From Archangium violaceum (GTDB lineage: Bacteria > Myxococcota > Myxococcia > Myxococcales > Myxococcaceae), in NCBI RefSeq assembly GCF_016859125.1, contig NZ_CP069338.1, positions 9,117,501-9,181,500 on the forward strand: DNA of 64,000 bases. The letters run 5' to 3'. Made by a program: the position numbers and the translations under genes. Below, in pieces: positions 31,987 through 43,900 of this stretch (within the stretch, counting starts at the first letter, position 1; the number at the start of each line of letters is the position of its first letter). The notes beneath the pieces were generated by a model. The model did not search any database. It was not told the origin of the DNA and was given only the letters and a program-made list of their open reading frames with translations.

Positions 31987-34900
31987 GCGACAACATCGCA
32001 GACCTGTATCCGCTCTCCCCGCTGCAACAGGGAATGCTCTTCCACGTCCTGCGGGAGCAGGGCACGGGCCTGTACTTCAACCAGCTCTCCTGCGAGCTGC
32101 GTGGGGCCCTGAACGTCTCCGCCTTCGTGGAGGCCTGGCGGCGGGCGGTGGCGGCGTTCCCCATCCTCCGGACGGCCATGGTCTGGGAGGACGTCGAGGA
32201 GCCCCTCCAGGTGGTGCTCGAGGAGGTGGAGCTGCCGCTCGTCGAGGAGGACTGGCGCGGGATTCCGGCGACGGAGCAGGAGGCGCGCTTCACCTCCTGG
32301 TTGGACGAGGATCGCCGTCGCGGCGTCGACCTCGGCACGCCGCCGCTCATGCGCCTGTCGCTGCTGCGCACCGGGGACTCGGCGTACCGCTTCGTCTTCA
32401 GCCACCACCACATCCTGCTCGATGGGTGGTCCGTTCCCCTCCTCATCCGTCAGGTCTTCGTCCTCTACGAGAGCCTCGTCCGGGGACTCACGCCGCGCGT
32501 GGAGCAGGGGCGGCCCTTCCGCGATTACATCGAGTGGATCCAGGAGCGCGGCCTGGAGGAGTCGGAGCGCTTCTGGCGCCACTCGCTCGCGGGCTTCTTC
32601 GAGCCCACCGAGCTGGGACGGGGATTCCCGGGGGGCAGTGGTGCGTCCACGTCCGGTCGCGCGGCCCGGCGGATCCACCTCTCCGCCGCCACCACGGAGC
32701 TGTTGAACGGGCTCGCGCGCCAGCAGGGGCTCACGCTCAACACCGTGGTGCAGGGCGCGTGGGCGCTGCTGCTCGGGCACCATGCGGGGACACGGGATGT
32801 CGTCTTCGGCACCACCGTCTCGGGGCGCCCGCCGGAGCTGCCCGGCGTCGAGAGCATGGTGGGCCTCTTCATCAACACGCTGCCCGTGCGCGTGCGCCTG
32901 CCTCCGGAGGAGCCGCTCGTTCCGTGGTTGAAGGAGCTCCAGGCGTGGCTGCTCGAGATGCGTCAGCACGAGCACTCGCCGCTCGTGAAGGTCCAGCGCT
33001 GGAGCGCGGTCCCCGCGGGCACGCCGCTCTTCGAGAGCCTGGTGGTCTTCGAGAACTACCCGGTGGATACCGCGCTCACCACGTCGCTGCCCTCGCTGGA
33101 GGTTCGCGATGTGCGCTCCGTGGAGGCGGACCACCATCCCCTGACACTCGTCGCGGTGCCGGGGCGTGAGCTGCGGCTGGAGCTGGCCCATGAGAGCGCG
33201 CGCTTCGACGTTGCCCACGTGGACGGGATGTTGGGACAGCTCCGTCACCTGCTCGAGTCCATGGCAGCCCGGCCGGAGCAGCGGCTGGGCGAGCTGTCTC
33301 CGGTGGACGCGGCCGAGCGCCAGCGGGTCCTCCGGGAGTGGAGCCTCGCGGGAGGACCGCCCATGGAGCCGGCCCTGCTCCATCGCTTCTTCGAGGAGCA
33401 GGTGGCTCGGACACCGGACACGGAGGCGCTGGTGTTCGGCTCCGAGCGGATCTCCTACGCGGAGCTGGACGCGCGGGCCAACCAGCTCGCGCACCACCTG
33501 CGTGGGCTCGGCGTGGGGGCCGAGTCCCGGGTGATGCTGTGCCTGGAGCGCTCCCCGGACCTCATCATCTCCATGCTGGGCGTCCTCAAGGCCGGTGGCG
33601 CGTACGTGCCGGTGGACCCCGCCTGGCCAGCGGCGCGGCTCCAGTCCCTGCTGGAGGACAGCGGGGCCACCGTGGTGATCGTGCAGTCGAGGACCTCGGC
33701 CTGGCTGGAGGGCACGCGGGTGTCTCGCGTGGTGTTCGACGCACCAGCGGATCGCGAGGCGATCTCACGGGCTTCGCGCACGGCCCCCGAGGTGCGGGTG
33801 CTCCCCGAGCAGCTCGCCTACATCATCTATACGTCGGGCTCGACGGGCAGGCCCAAGGGCGTGTTGGTGGAGCATCGGGGCGCGAGCAACACCGTGCGGG
33901 CCTCTCGTGGCGCCTGGGCCCTCGGGCCGGGCAAGCGGGTGCTGCAGTTCGCCTCGGCGAGCTTCGACGTGTCGGTCTTCGAGATTTTCGGCGCGCTGAG
34001 CGACGGCGCGGCGCTGGTTCTGGTTGCGCGAGAGGCGTTGATGCCGGGCGCGGACCTGCTGCGCGTGCTGCGCGAGGAGCGGGTGACGACCGCCGTGCTC
34101 ACGCCCTCCGTGCTGGAGGCGACGCCCGTCGAGGTGCTGCCCGCCCTGGAGTCGATGATGGTGGCGGGCGAGGCCTGCCACCCGGGTCTGCCGAGGCGTT
34201 GGGGCGTGGGGCGGCGTTTCGTCAACGCCTACGGGCCCACGGAGATCTCCATCTACGCGACCCTGACGGACTGCTCACCGGACGCGGAGGTCACGCCCAT
34301 TGGACGGCCGTTGGCCGGAGCGCGGGCCTACGTGCTGGACGCGCGCCTGCACCCGGTGGCCCAGGGTGTACGCGGGGAGCTGTACGTGGGCGGAGAGGGC
34401 GTGACCCGGGGTTACCTCGGGCGCCCGGAGCTCACCGCCGAGCGCTACCTGCCGGACCCGTTCTCGGATGAGCCCGGTGCCCGCATGTACCGCACGGGCG
34501 ATGTCGTCCGGTGGATGCCGGACGGGCAGCTGGAGTTCTTCGGCCGCGCCGATGATCAGGTGAAGGTGAGAGGGTTCCGCATCGAGCTGGGGGAGATCGA
34601 ATCGGCCCTGCGCGCGGAGCCGTCGGTGGGCGAGTCGGTGGTGGTGGTGCGCAAGGGGGCTCAGGGAGAGTCGAAGCTGGTGGCGTACGTGGTGCCCGCG
34701 GTGGGGGCGGCGGAGCCCTCGGTGCGCACGCTGCGCGAGGGGCTGGGGACGAAGCTCCCGGAGTACATGGTGCCCGCGCTCTTCGTCGTGCTGAAGGCGC
34801 TGCCCCTCACCACGAGCGGCAAGGTGGATCGCAAGGCCCTGCCCGCGCCGGAGCAATCGCGTGAGGTCGCCGACCGCTACGAGCCACCGCGCACCCCCGA

Positions 34901-37900
34901 GGAGCAGGCGCTGGCGGATGTCTGGGCGCAGGTGCTCGGGCAGAAGCGGGTGGGCATCCACGACGACTTCTTCGAGCTGGGCGGAGACTCCATCCTCGCC
35001 ATTCAGATCATCTCGCGGGCGGCGCAGGCGGGTGTCCGCGTCACCGCGAAGCAGCTCTTCTCCCATCCGACGATCGCCCGGATCGCTGCGGTGGCTGGCT
35101 CCGCGCCGGGAAGCGCCGCCGAGCAGGCATTGGTGACGGGGCCGGTGCCGCTCACGCCCTTCCAACGCTGGTTCTTCGAGCAGGAGCTACCGGAGCCGCA
35201 TCACGCCAACCAGTCGCTCCTCTTCACCCTGACCGAGCCGGTGGAGGCGAAGCTGCTCGAGCAGGCGCTGCGACACCTGCGCCTGCACCACGACGCGCTG
35301 CGCCTGCGCTTCACCCGGGACGGCGAGGGCTGGCTCGCGAGCAACGGTGACGGCGAGGGTTCCTTCCCGTTGGAGCGGGTGGACCTCTCCGGGCTGGAGC
35401 CGGCCGCGCGTCTCTCGGCCCTGGAGGCCCATGCCGCCCGGACGCGGACCTCGCTGGAGCTGCGCAGCGGGTTGCTCGGGCGCGCGGTGCTGTACACGTC
35501 GGGCGAGCGGGAGCCGAGCAAGCTATTGCTCGTCATCCATCAGCTCGCGGTGGATGGGGTGTCGTGGCGGGTGCTGCGGGAGGATCTGCTCACGGCGTTG
35601 CGCCAGCTCCAGGCAGGGGCTCCGGTCCAACTGCCGCCGAAGACCACCTCCTTCCAGCAGTGGGCGCAGCGGCTGGAGGCCCATGCCCAGACCCCCGCTG
35701 CTCGCGAGGAGGCCGCGTACTGGCTGGGGCTGTCCTGGGCGCGTGTCTCGCGCCTTCCCGTGGATCTTCCGGGCGGTGACAACACCCTGGCCTCCGCGCG
35801 GCAGGTGGGCGTGGAGCTCGATGTGGAGGAGACCCGGGCGCTGCTTCACGAGGTGCCACGCGCCTGGAGGACACGAATCGACGAGGTGTTGCTGGCCGCG
35901 CTGGCGGAGGCCTTCCGTCGGTGGACGGGTGCACCGGGGCTGCTCGTGAACCTGGAGGAGCACGGGCGCGAGGAGTTGCTGGAGGGCGTGGACGTGTCGC
36001 GCACCGTGGGCTGCTTCACCCGCCTGTACCCGGTGCTGCTGGAAGCAGGGGAGGGGCTGGAGGCGGGGCTGAAACACATCAAGGAGACCCTCCGAGGCAT
36101 TCCCTGGCGCGGCTTGGGTTTCGGCGTGCTGCGCTACCTCTCGGGTGAGCCGGAGCTCTCCGCCCGCATGAGGGCACTCCCGGTGCCGGAGGTCTCCTTC
36201 CATTACCGCGGGCAGCTCGATGCGGGCCTGCCCGAGGGCGCTTCCCTCTCCATGGCATCGGAGTGGGTGGGCCCCACCTCGCCCGAGCGAACCCGACGCG
36301 CGCATCTGCTCGACATCCACGGCGTCGTCTCCGGGGATCGGCTCCAGGTCTTCTGGACGTACAGCGAGAACATCCACGCGCGGGAGACCGTCGAGGCGCT
36401 CGCGCGGGACTTCCAGCAGGCACTGCGTGGACTGATCGCCCGCTGCTCGGAGGAGGGAGTGGGAGGCTTCACGCCGTCCGACTTCCCGCTCGCGGAGCTG
36501 GGGCAGGAGTCGTTGGACGCGCTGGTGGCGCGGGTGACGCGAGGGGATGCCCGGCTTCAGCGGAACATCGAGGATCTCTATCCCCTCTCGCCCCTTCAGC
36601 AGGGGCTGCTCTTCCACGTGCTGCAGGCCTCGGGCGCCTCGGGCTTGTACTTCAACCAGATGTCCTGGGAGATGCACGGGGCGCTGGATGTCACCGCCCT
36701 GGCCCGCGCGTGGCAGGAGACGGTGGCGCGGCACACCGCGCTGCGCACGGCCTTCTTCTGGGAGGGATTGGAGGCTCCGCTCCAGCTGGTGATGAGGGAG
36801 GTGCAGCTGCCCATCCGCTCGGAGGACTGGCGCGAGGTGCCGCCCTCGGAGCGTCAGGCGCGGCTCGGCGCGTGGCTGGAGGAGGATCTCCGCCGCGGCT
36901 TCGAGGTGGAGCGGGCGCCCCTGATGCGGATCGCGTTGATGCGCATCGACGAGCGGGCGTGGCTCTTCGCGCTGAGCTACTCGCACCTGCTGCTGGATGG
37001 CTGGTCCCTGCCGCTCCTGCTGGGAGAGGTGTTCGGACGTTACGAGGCCCAGGTGCGGGGCCTCGCGCGCACCTGGCCCGAGGCGCGCCCCTACCGCGAC
37101 TTCATCGAATGGCTGAAGCGGAGGGATCTGGGAGAGGCCCGGGAGTTCTGGCGCCGGTCGCTCGCGGGCTTCTCGTCGCCCACGCGGGTGTGGGCGGATC
37201 GCGGGCCCGTGGCTGACGGCACGCCCGTGCGCCGGGAGAAGCGGGTCCATCTGGCTCCGGAGCAACTCGCCGCGCTCCAAGCGTTCTCGCGCCGCAACCA
37301 GGTCACCCTGGGGACGTGCATCCAGGGGGCCTGGGCGCTGCTGCTGCGCCACCACTCCGGTGAGGACGACGTCGTCTTTGGCAACACGAGCTCCGGCCGA
37401 CCCGCGACCCTGCCAGGGGTGGAGGCGCTGGTGGGCCTGTTCATCAACACGCTCCCGGTGCGCGTGCGGATGCCGCGAGGCGAGCCCGTGGGCGGGTGGC
37501 TGCGGGAGCTGCAGGCCTGGCTGCTGGAGATGCGGCAGTACGACTACACCCCGCTGGTGGAGGCCCAGCGCTGCGGAGAGGTGCCGCTCGGAACGCCGCT
37601 CTTCGAGACGCTGGTGGTGGTGGAGAACTTCCCGCTGGATGGCTCGCTCGGGAAGGGGGCGGAGCTGGAGGTCCGCGACGTGCGGAGCTACATGCTCGAC
37701 AGCTTCCCGCTGACGCTGATCGCGGAGACGCACCAGGGGTTGAGCCTGCACCTCCTGCACGACGAGCGCCGCATCGACGGGGCGGACGCGGAGCGGATGT
37801 TGGGGCACCTCCAGGTGTTGCTCGCGCGGATGGTGGAGTCGGCGGAGCGCCCGGTGGCGGAGCTGTCCCCGTTGGACGAGGCGGAGCGCCAGCGTGTCCT

Positions 37901-40900
37901 CCGGGAGTGGAACGCGACGGCGGTGGCGCGCGAGGACGGAGGGGGGCTCGCGGCGCTGCTGGAGGCGCAGGTGGCGCGCACGCCGGAGGCCCTGGCGGTG
38001 GGGATGGGGCCGGCGCGGCTCACCTTCCGCGAGCTGGACGCGCGGGCCAACCAGGTGGCGCACCGGTTGCGGCGGATGGGCGTGGGCCCGGACGTGCGCG
38101 TGGGCTTGTGCGTGGAGCGCTCGCTGGATCTGGTGGTGGGCCTGTGGGGCATCCTGAAGGCCGGTGGTGCGTATGTGCCATTGGATCCGGCCTATCCGCC
38201 CGAGCGGCTGCGCTACATGTTGGAGGACTCGGGGGCCGGGGTGGTGGTGACGGAGGGTGAGGCCGCCGCCGGGCTCGTGGGGCCCGGGCAGACGTCGTTG
38301 CGGCTGGATGCCGAGGCCGAGGCGCTGCGTGCGGAGCCGGAGACGCCGGTGCCGGGCGGCGCGGGTCCGGAGCACCTGGCCTATGCCATCTACACCTCGG
38401 GCAGCACCGGCCGTCCCAAGGCGGTGATGGTGCGGCAGCGCGCGGTGGCCAACCTCATCGAGGCGCTGCACCGGGCGGTGTACGCGCCGCTGGGGCCGGG
38501 GCGGCGGGTGAGCGTGAATGGCTCGGTGTCCTTCGACACCTCGGTGAAGCAGCTCTTCCAACTGCTGCGCGGCCACGCGTTGGATCTGACGCCGGAGTCC
38601 GTGCGCTTCGACGGCGAGGCCCTGCGCGAGTACCTGGAGCAACAGCGGGTGGACGTCTTCGACTGCACGCCCTCGCAGTTGTTGCTCCTGCAGGAGACGG
38701 GTTGGTTGGAGGAGGCCACGCGCCCCGTGACGCTGCTGGTGGGCGGAGAGGCCCTCTCCGAGACGCTGTGGCGGAGTCTGGCGGCCTCGCGCAGGGTGCG
38801 AGCGTTCAACGTGTATGGCCCCACCGAGTGCACGGTGGACGCGACGGTGTGCCCCGTGACCGCGGAGCACGGACGTCCCGTGCTCGGCCGGCCCATCGAC
38901 AACGTGCGGCTGTACGTGCTGGACGGGGACGGGCAGCCGGTGGGCGTGGGCGTCGCGGGCGAGCTGTTCATCGGCGGAGCGGGGTTGGCGCGTGGGTACC
39001 TCGGGCGTCCGGACGCGACGGCCGAGCGCTTCGTGCCGGATCCCTTCGGCGGCGAGCCCGGTGCGCGGCTGTACCGCACGGGGGATCGGGCCCGGTGGCT
39101 GGCGGACGGGACGGTGGAGTTCCTCGGACGCGTGGACTTCCAGGTGAAGCTGCGCGGCCACCGGATCGAGCTGGGCGAGGTGGAGGCGGCCCTGCGCGAG
39201 CAGCCCTCGGTGCGTGACGCGGTGGCCGCCGTGCGCGAATACGGACCGGGAGATCAACGCCTGGTGGCCTACGTGGTGGTGTCGGCGCTGGTGGACACCT
39301 CCGAGCTGCGGGCGGCCCTCAAGACGCGCCTGCCCGAGCCGATGGTGCCCGCGGCCATCGTCGAGCTGTCCGCCTTCCCGCTCACGCCGAGCGGCAAGGT
39401 GGATCGCAAGGCGCTGCCGTTGCCGGGCTCGGTGAGGGCGAGTGGGGGCTTCGTCCCGCCTCGCACGGACACGGAGCGGCGGCTGGCGGAGCTGTGGTCC
39501 CGGACGCTGGGGGTGGAGCGGGTCGGAGTGGGGGACCACTTCTTCGAGCTGGGTGGACACTCGCTGCTGGCCACGCAGCTCGTGTCGCGGGTGCGGGGTG
39601 GCTTCGGCGTGGAGCTGTCGCTGCGCGCGGTCTTCGAGTCCCCGAGGCTGGAGGAGCTCGCCCGCCGGGTGGAGGAGGCACCCCGGCTCGCCACGGGCAC
39701 CGCCGCGCCTCCGCCGCTGATCGCGCGCCGGGAAGAGGAAGTGCTGCTCAGCTTCGCCCAGCAGCGGCTGTGGTTCCTGGAGCGGCTCCAGCCCGGGAGC
39801 GCGGCCTACAACATTCCCTATGCGGTGCGGTTGACGGGCCCCCTGGACATCCCCTCGCTGGAGCGGGGATTGGAGGAGATCGTCCAGCGCCACCAGGTGT
39901 TGAGGACGACGTTCGGCGAGCACGAGGGCAGGCCGGTGGCGCGTGTCGCGGCGCGGATGCCGGTGCCGCTCGGGATGGTGGAGCTTTCGGAGCTCCCGGC
40001 GGACGAGCGCGAGGCCGAGGTGCTTCGGCTGGCGGAGCGGGAGGCCCGGACGCCCTTCGTGCTCGCGGAGGGGCCGCTGCTGCGCACGACGCTCCTGCGC
40101 CTGGGCGAGGCCGATCACGTGCTGCTGCTGACGATGCACCACATCGTCACGGATGGCTGGTCCACGGGCATCTTCGTGCGGGAGCTGGCGGCGCTGTATG
40201 GGGCCTTCTCGCGAGGAGAGTCGAGCCCGCTGCCGGAGCTGCCGCTGCAATACGCGGATTATGCCCGGTGGCAGCGCGAGTGGTTGCAGGGCGAGGTGCT
40301 GGAGGGGCAGCTGGGGTACTGGAAGCAACGGCTCGCGGGCAGCCCGCCCGTGTTGAACCTGCCGCTGGACAGGCCGCGGCCCGAGGTGCCGGAGTTCCAT
40401 GAGGGCACGCGTCGCTTCTCCCTGTCGAGAGAGCGGGTGGAGTCGCTCCGGGCCCTGGGGCAGCGCGAGGGGTGCAGCCTGTTCATGGTGCTGCTGGGGA
40501 GCTTCCAGGCGCTGCTGGCGCACTGGAGCGGGCAGGAAGACATCGTGGTGGGCACGCCGGTGGCGGGGCGCACGCGCGCGGAGGTGGAGGGGCTGATCGG
40601 CTTCTTCGTCAACACGCTGGTGCTGCGGACGGACGTATCGGGATCGCCAACGTTCCGGGAGCTGCTGGCGAGGGTGAGGGAGGTGGCGCTGGGGGCGTAC
40701 GCGCACCAGGACGTGCCGTTCGAGAAGCTGGTGGAGGAGCTGCGGCCGGTGCGGGACATGCGGTACACGCCACTCTTCCAGGTGATGTTCTCGCTTCAGA
40801 ACATGCCCCGGACGTCCCTGGAGCTGCCGGGCCTCACGCTCACCGGGCTCGAGCCGGTGGCGGGCAGCTCGAAGTTCGATCTCTCGCTCGCGCTGGAGGC

Positions 40901-43900
40901 GTGGGAGGGCGGACTGCGGGGGCTGCTGAGCTACAACGCCCGGCTCTTCGACGAGGGCACCGTGGGGCGGTGGATCTCCGAGTTGGAGGCACTGCTCGCG
41001 GAGGTGGCGAGGGCGCCGGACGAGCCGCTTCCCCGCGTGTTGGGGGATGGCACCGCGCGGGCTCGTCCCGGGTTGCCTCCGCCGCTCCTTCCCAGGCGCC
41101 CGGCGCGCTCCGGGTACGTGGAGCCCGAGGGCCCGGTGGCGATCGCGCTGGCCCGGCTCTGGCGCGAGCTGCTCCGGGTGGAGCGTGTGGGGATGCACGA
41201 CGACTTCTTCGAGCTGGGCGGGCACTCGCTGCTGGCCACGCAGCTCGTATCGCGGGTGCGCAAGACCTTCGGGGTGGAGTTGCCGCTGCGGACCCTCTTC
41301 GATGCTCCGACGCTCGGGGCGTGGGCCGCGCGCATCGCCGCCGCTCGCGAGGTGGGGAGCTCGGCGCAACCCGTGCTTCAGGCGAAGGGGGCGGGGGACT
41401 CTCAGCCACTCAGCTTCGCCCAGCAGCGGCTGTGGTTCCTGGAGCAGCTCCAGCCAGGGAGCTCGGCCTACAACATTCCCTATGCGTTGCGGCTGGAGGG
41501 CCGGCTCGAGCGGAAGGCGCTGGAGCGCGCACTGGAGGAGGTGGTGCGCCGGCACGAGGTCCTCCGGGTTTCGTTCGAGAGCCGGGCCGGAGAGCCGGTG
41601 TTGCGACTGAACGAGCCGCCTCGGCTGAGCCTGGATCCGGTGGACCTGTCGGCGCTGGATGCCGGGCGGAGGGACGAGGAGGTGGAGCGGCGCGCGTCCG
41701 AGGAGGCGGGCAGGCCGTTCGAGCTCTCCGAGGGGCCGCTGCTGCGCGCGACGCTGTTGCGGTTGGCGGAGCGGGAGCACGTGTTGCTGCTGACGGTGCA
41801 CCACATCGTCTTCGACGGCTGGTCCACGGGCATCCTCTTCCGGGAGCTGGCGGCGCTGTACGGGGCCTTCTCGCGAGGAGAGCCGAGCCCGCTGCCGGAG
41901 CTGCCGCTGCAATACGCGGATTACGCCCGGTGGCAGCGCGAGTGGCTGAAGGGCGAGGTGCTGGAGGCGCAGCTGGGGTACTGGAAGCAGCGGCTCGCGG
42001 GGAGCCCGCCCGTGTTGAACCTGCCGCTGGACAAGCCGCGTCCGGCCCGGAGGTCCTCGCGTGCGGGCCATGTGCCGGTGGCGCTGTCCCGTGAGGTGAG
42101 CGAGGCCCTGGAGTCCCTGGCGCAGCAGGAAGGATGCAGCCTGTTCATGGTGCTGCTGGGGGGCTTCCAGGCGCTGCTGGCGCGCTGGAGCGGACAGGAA
42201 GACATCGTGGTGGGCACGCCGGTGGCGGGGCGCACGCGCGCGGAGGTGGAGGAGCTGATCGGCTTCTTCGTCAACACGCTGGTGCTGCGGACGGACGTGT
42301 CCGGAGCGCCGACGTTCCGGGAGCTGCTGGCGAGAGTGAGGGAGGTGGCGCTGGGGGCGTACGCGCACCAGGACGTGCCGTTCGAGAAGCTGGTGGAGGA
42401 GCTGAGGCCGGTGCGGGAGCTGCGGCACTCGCCACTCTTCCAGGTGATGTTCGCCCTGCAGAACATCCCCACGCGCGAGGTTTCACTCCCCGGGCTGAAG
42501 CTGTCCCCGATGGAGAACGAGGGAGTGGAGGCGAAGCTCGACGTGGTGCTGAGCCTCACGCGAACGCCGGAGGGACTGCGGGGCGCGTTCACCTACGACG
42601 CGGCCCTCTTCGAGCCGGTGACGATCGAGCGGCTGGCGCGTCACCTGGAGACGTTGCTGGCGGCGGTGGCGGCGGCTCCGGATCGACGGGTGGAGGCGGT
42701 GGAGTTGCTGCGCGGGGAGGAGCGGACGCGGGTGCTGGAGGAGTGGAGCCGCGGGCCGCGAGTGGACGGGCCGGTGGATGGACTGGGGCGGCTGTTGGAG
42801 CGCCAGGCCGCGCGGACGCCGGAGGCGATGGCGCTGGAGGGGAGCGGTCAGCGGCTGAGCTACGGGGAGCTGCGGACGCGGGCGAGGAAGCTCGCGCACC
42901 GGCTGCGGCGCGAGGGCGTGGGCCCGGAGGTACGGGTGGGGGTGCTGCTGGAGAAGAGCGTGGAGGCGGTGGTGGCCTTCTGGGGCATCCAGCTCGCGGG
43001 AGGCGTGTACGTGCCGCTGGAGGCGGTGCAGCCTCCGGAGCGCCTGGCGTGGATGGCGGAGGACGCGAGCGTGCACGCGGTGGTGACGCGGCGGGGCCTG
43101 GAGGAGCGGTGCCGTCTGGCCGAGGGCGTGCGCGTGGTGCGGGTGGAGGACGTGGGGGAGGCGGAAGCGGGCGCGTTGGAGGCGGGAGTCCTGCCGGACA
43201 ACGCGGCCTACATCCTCTACACCTCGGGCAGCACGGGGCGACCCAAGGGTGTGGTGGTGACTCACGAGGGGGCGTGCGATCTGGTGAGAGGCAAGGCGGG
43301 AGCCTTCGGAGTCGGGGCGGAGAGCCGGGTGTTGCAGTTCTCCTCGCTCGGCTTCGATGTCTCGCTCTGGGACTACCTGTTGGCGCTGGCTGTGGGCGGG
43401 ACGCTGTACGTGCCGTCGGGAGGGAAGGTGCCGCTGGGCGAGGAGCTGCGGCGCGAGCTGGTGGAGGGCTCGGTGACGGTGCTGGCCCTGCCGCCCTCGG
43501 TGCTGGCGTTGCTGCCACAGGAGGGACTGGAGCACCTGCGGGTGGTGATGGCGGCGGGCGAGGCGTGCCCGCCGGAGCTGGTGGAGCGGTGGGGCAGGGG
43601 GCGGCGCTTCGTCAACGGGTATGGCCCCACGGAGGTGTCGGTGCTGGCCACGTGGGAGGAGTGCGAGCCCGGCGAGGGCCGGCCGCCCATCGGAAGGCCG
43701 CTGGCCAACACGCGGGCGTACGTGCTGGATGGGGCGATGCGGCCGGTGCCACCGGGCGTGGCCGGAGAGCTGTACCTGGGCGGGCCGGGACTGGCGCGGG
43801 GCTACATGGGGAGGCCGGAGCTGACGGCGGAGCGCTTCGTGCCGGACGCACTCAGTGGCGAGCCGGGAGCGCGGCTGTACCGCACGGGAGACGTGGTGCG

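Noticed and set aside
35523-42428. A 2301-codon open frame on the minus strand under the NRPS gene
   Set aside because: It is antisense to a complete, motif-rich NRPS frame; long shadow frames are normal in GC-rich DNA, and its product is His/Gln/Arg low-complexity sequence.
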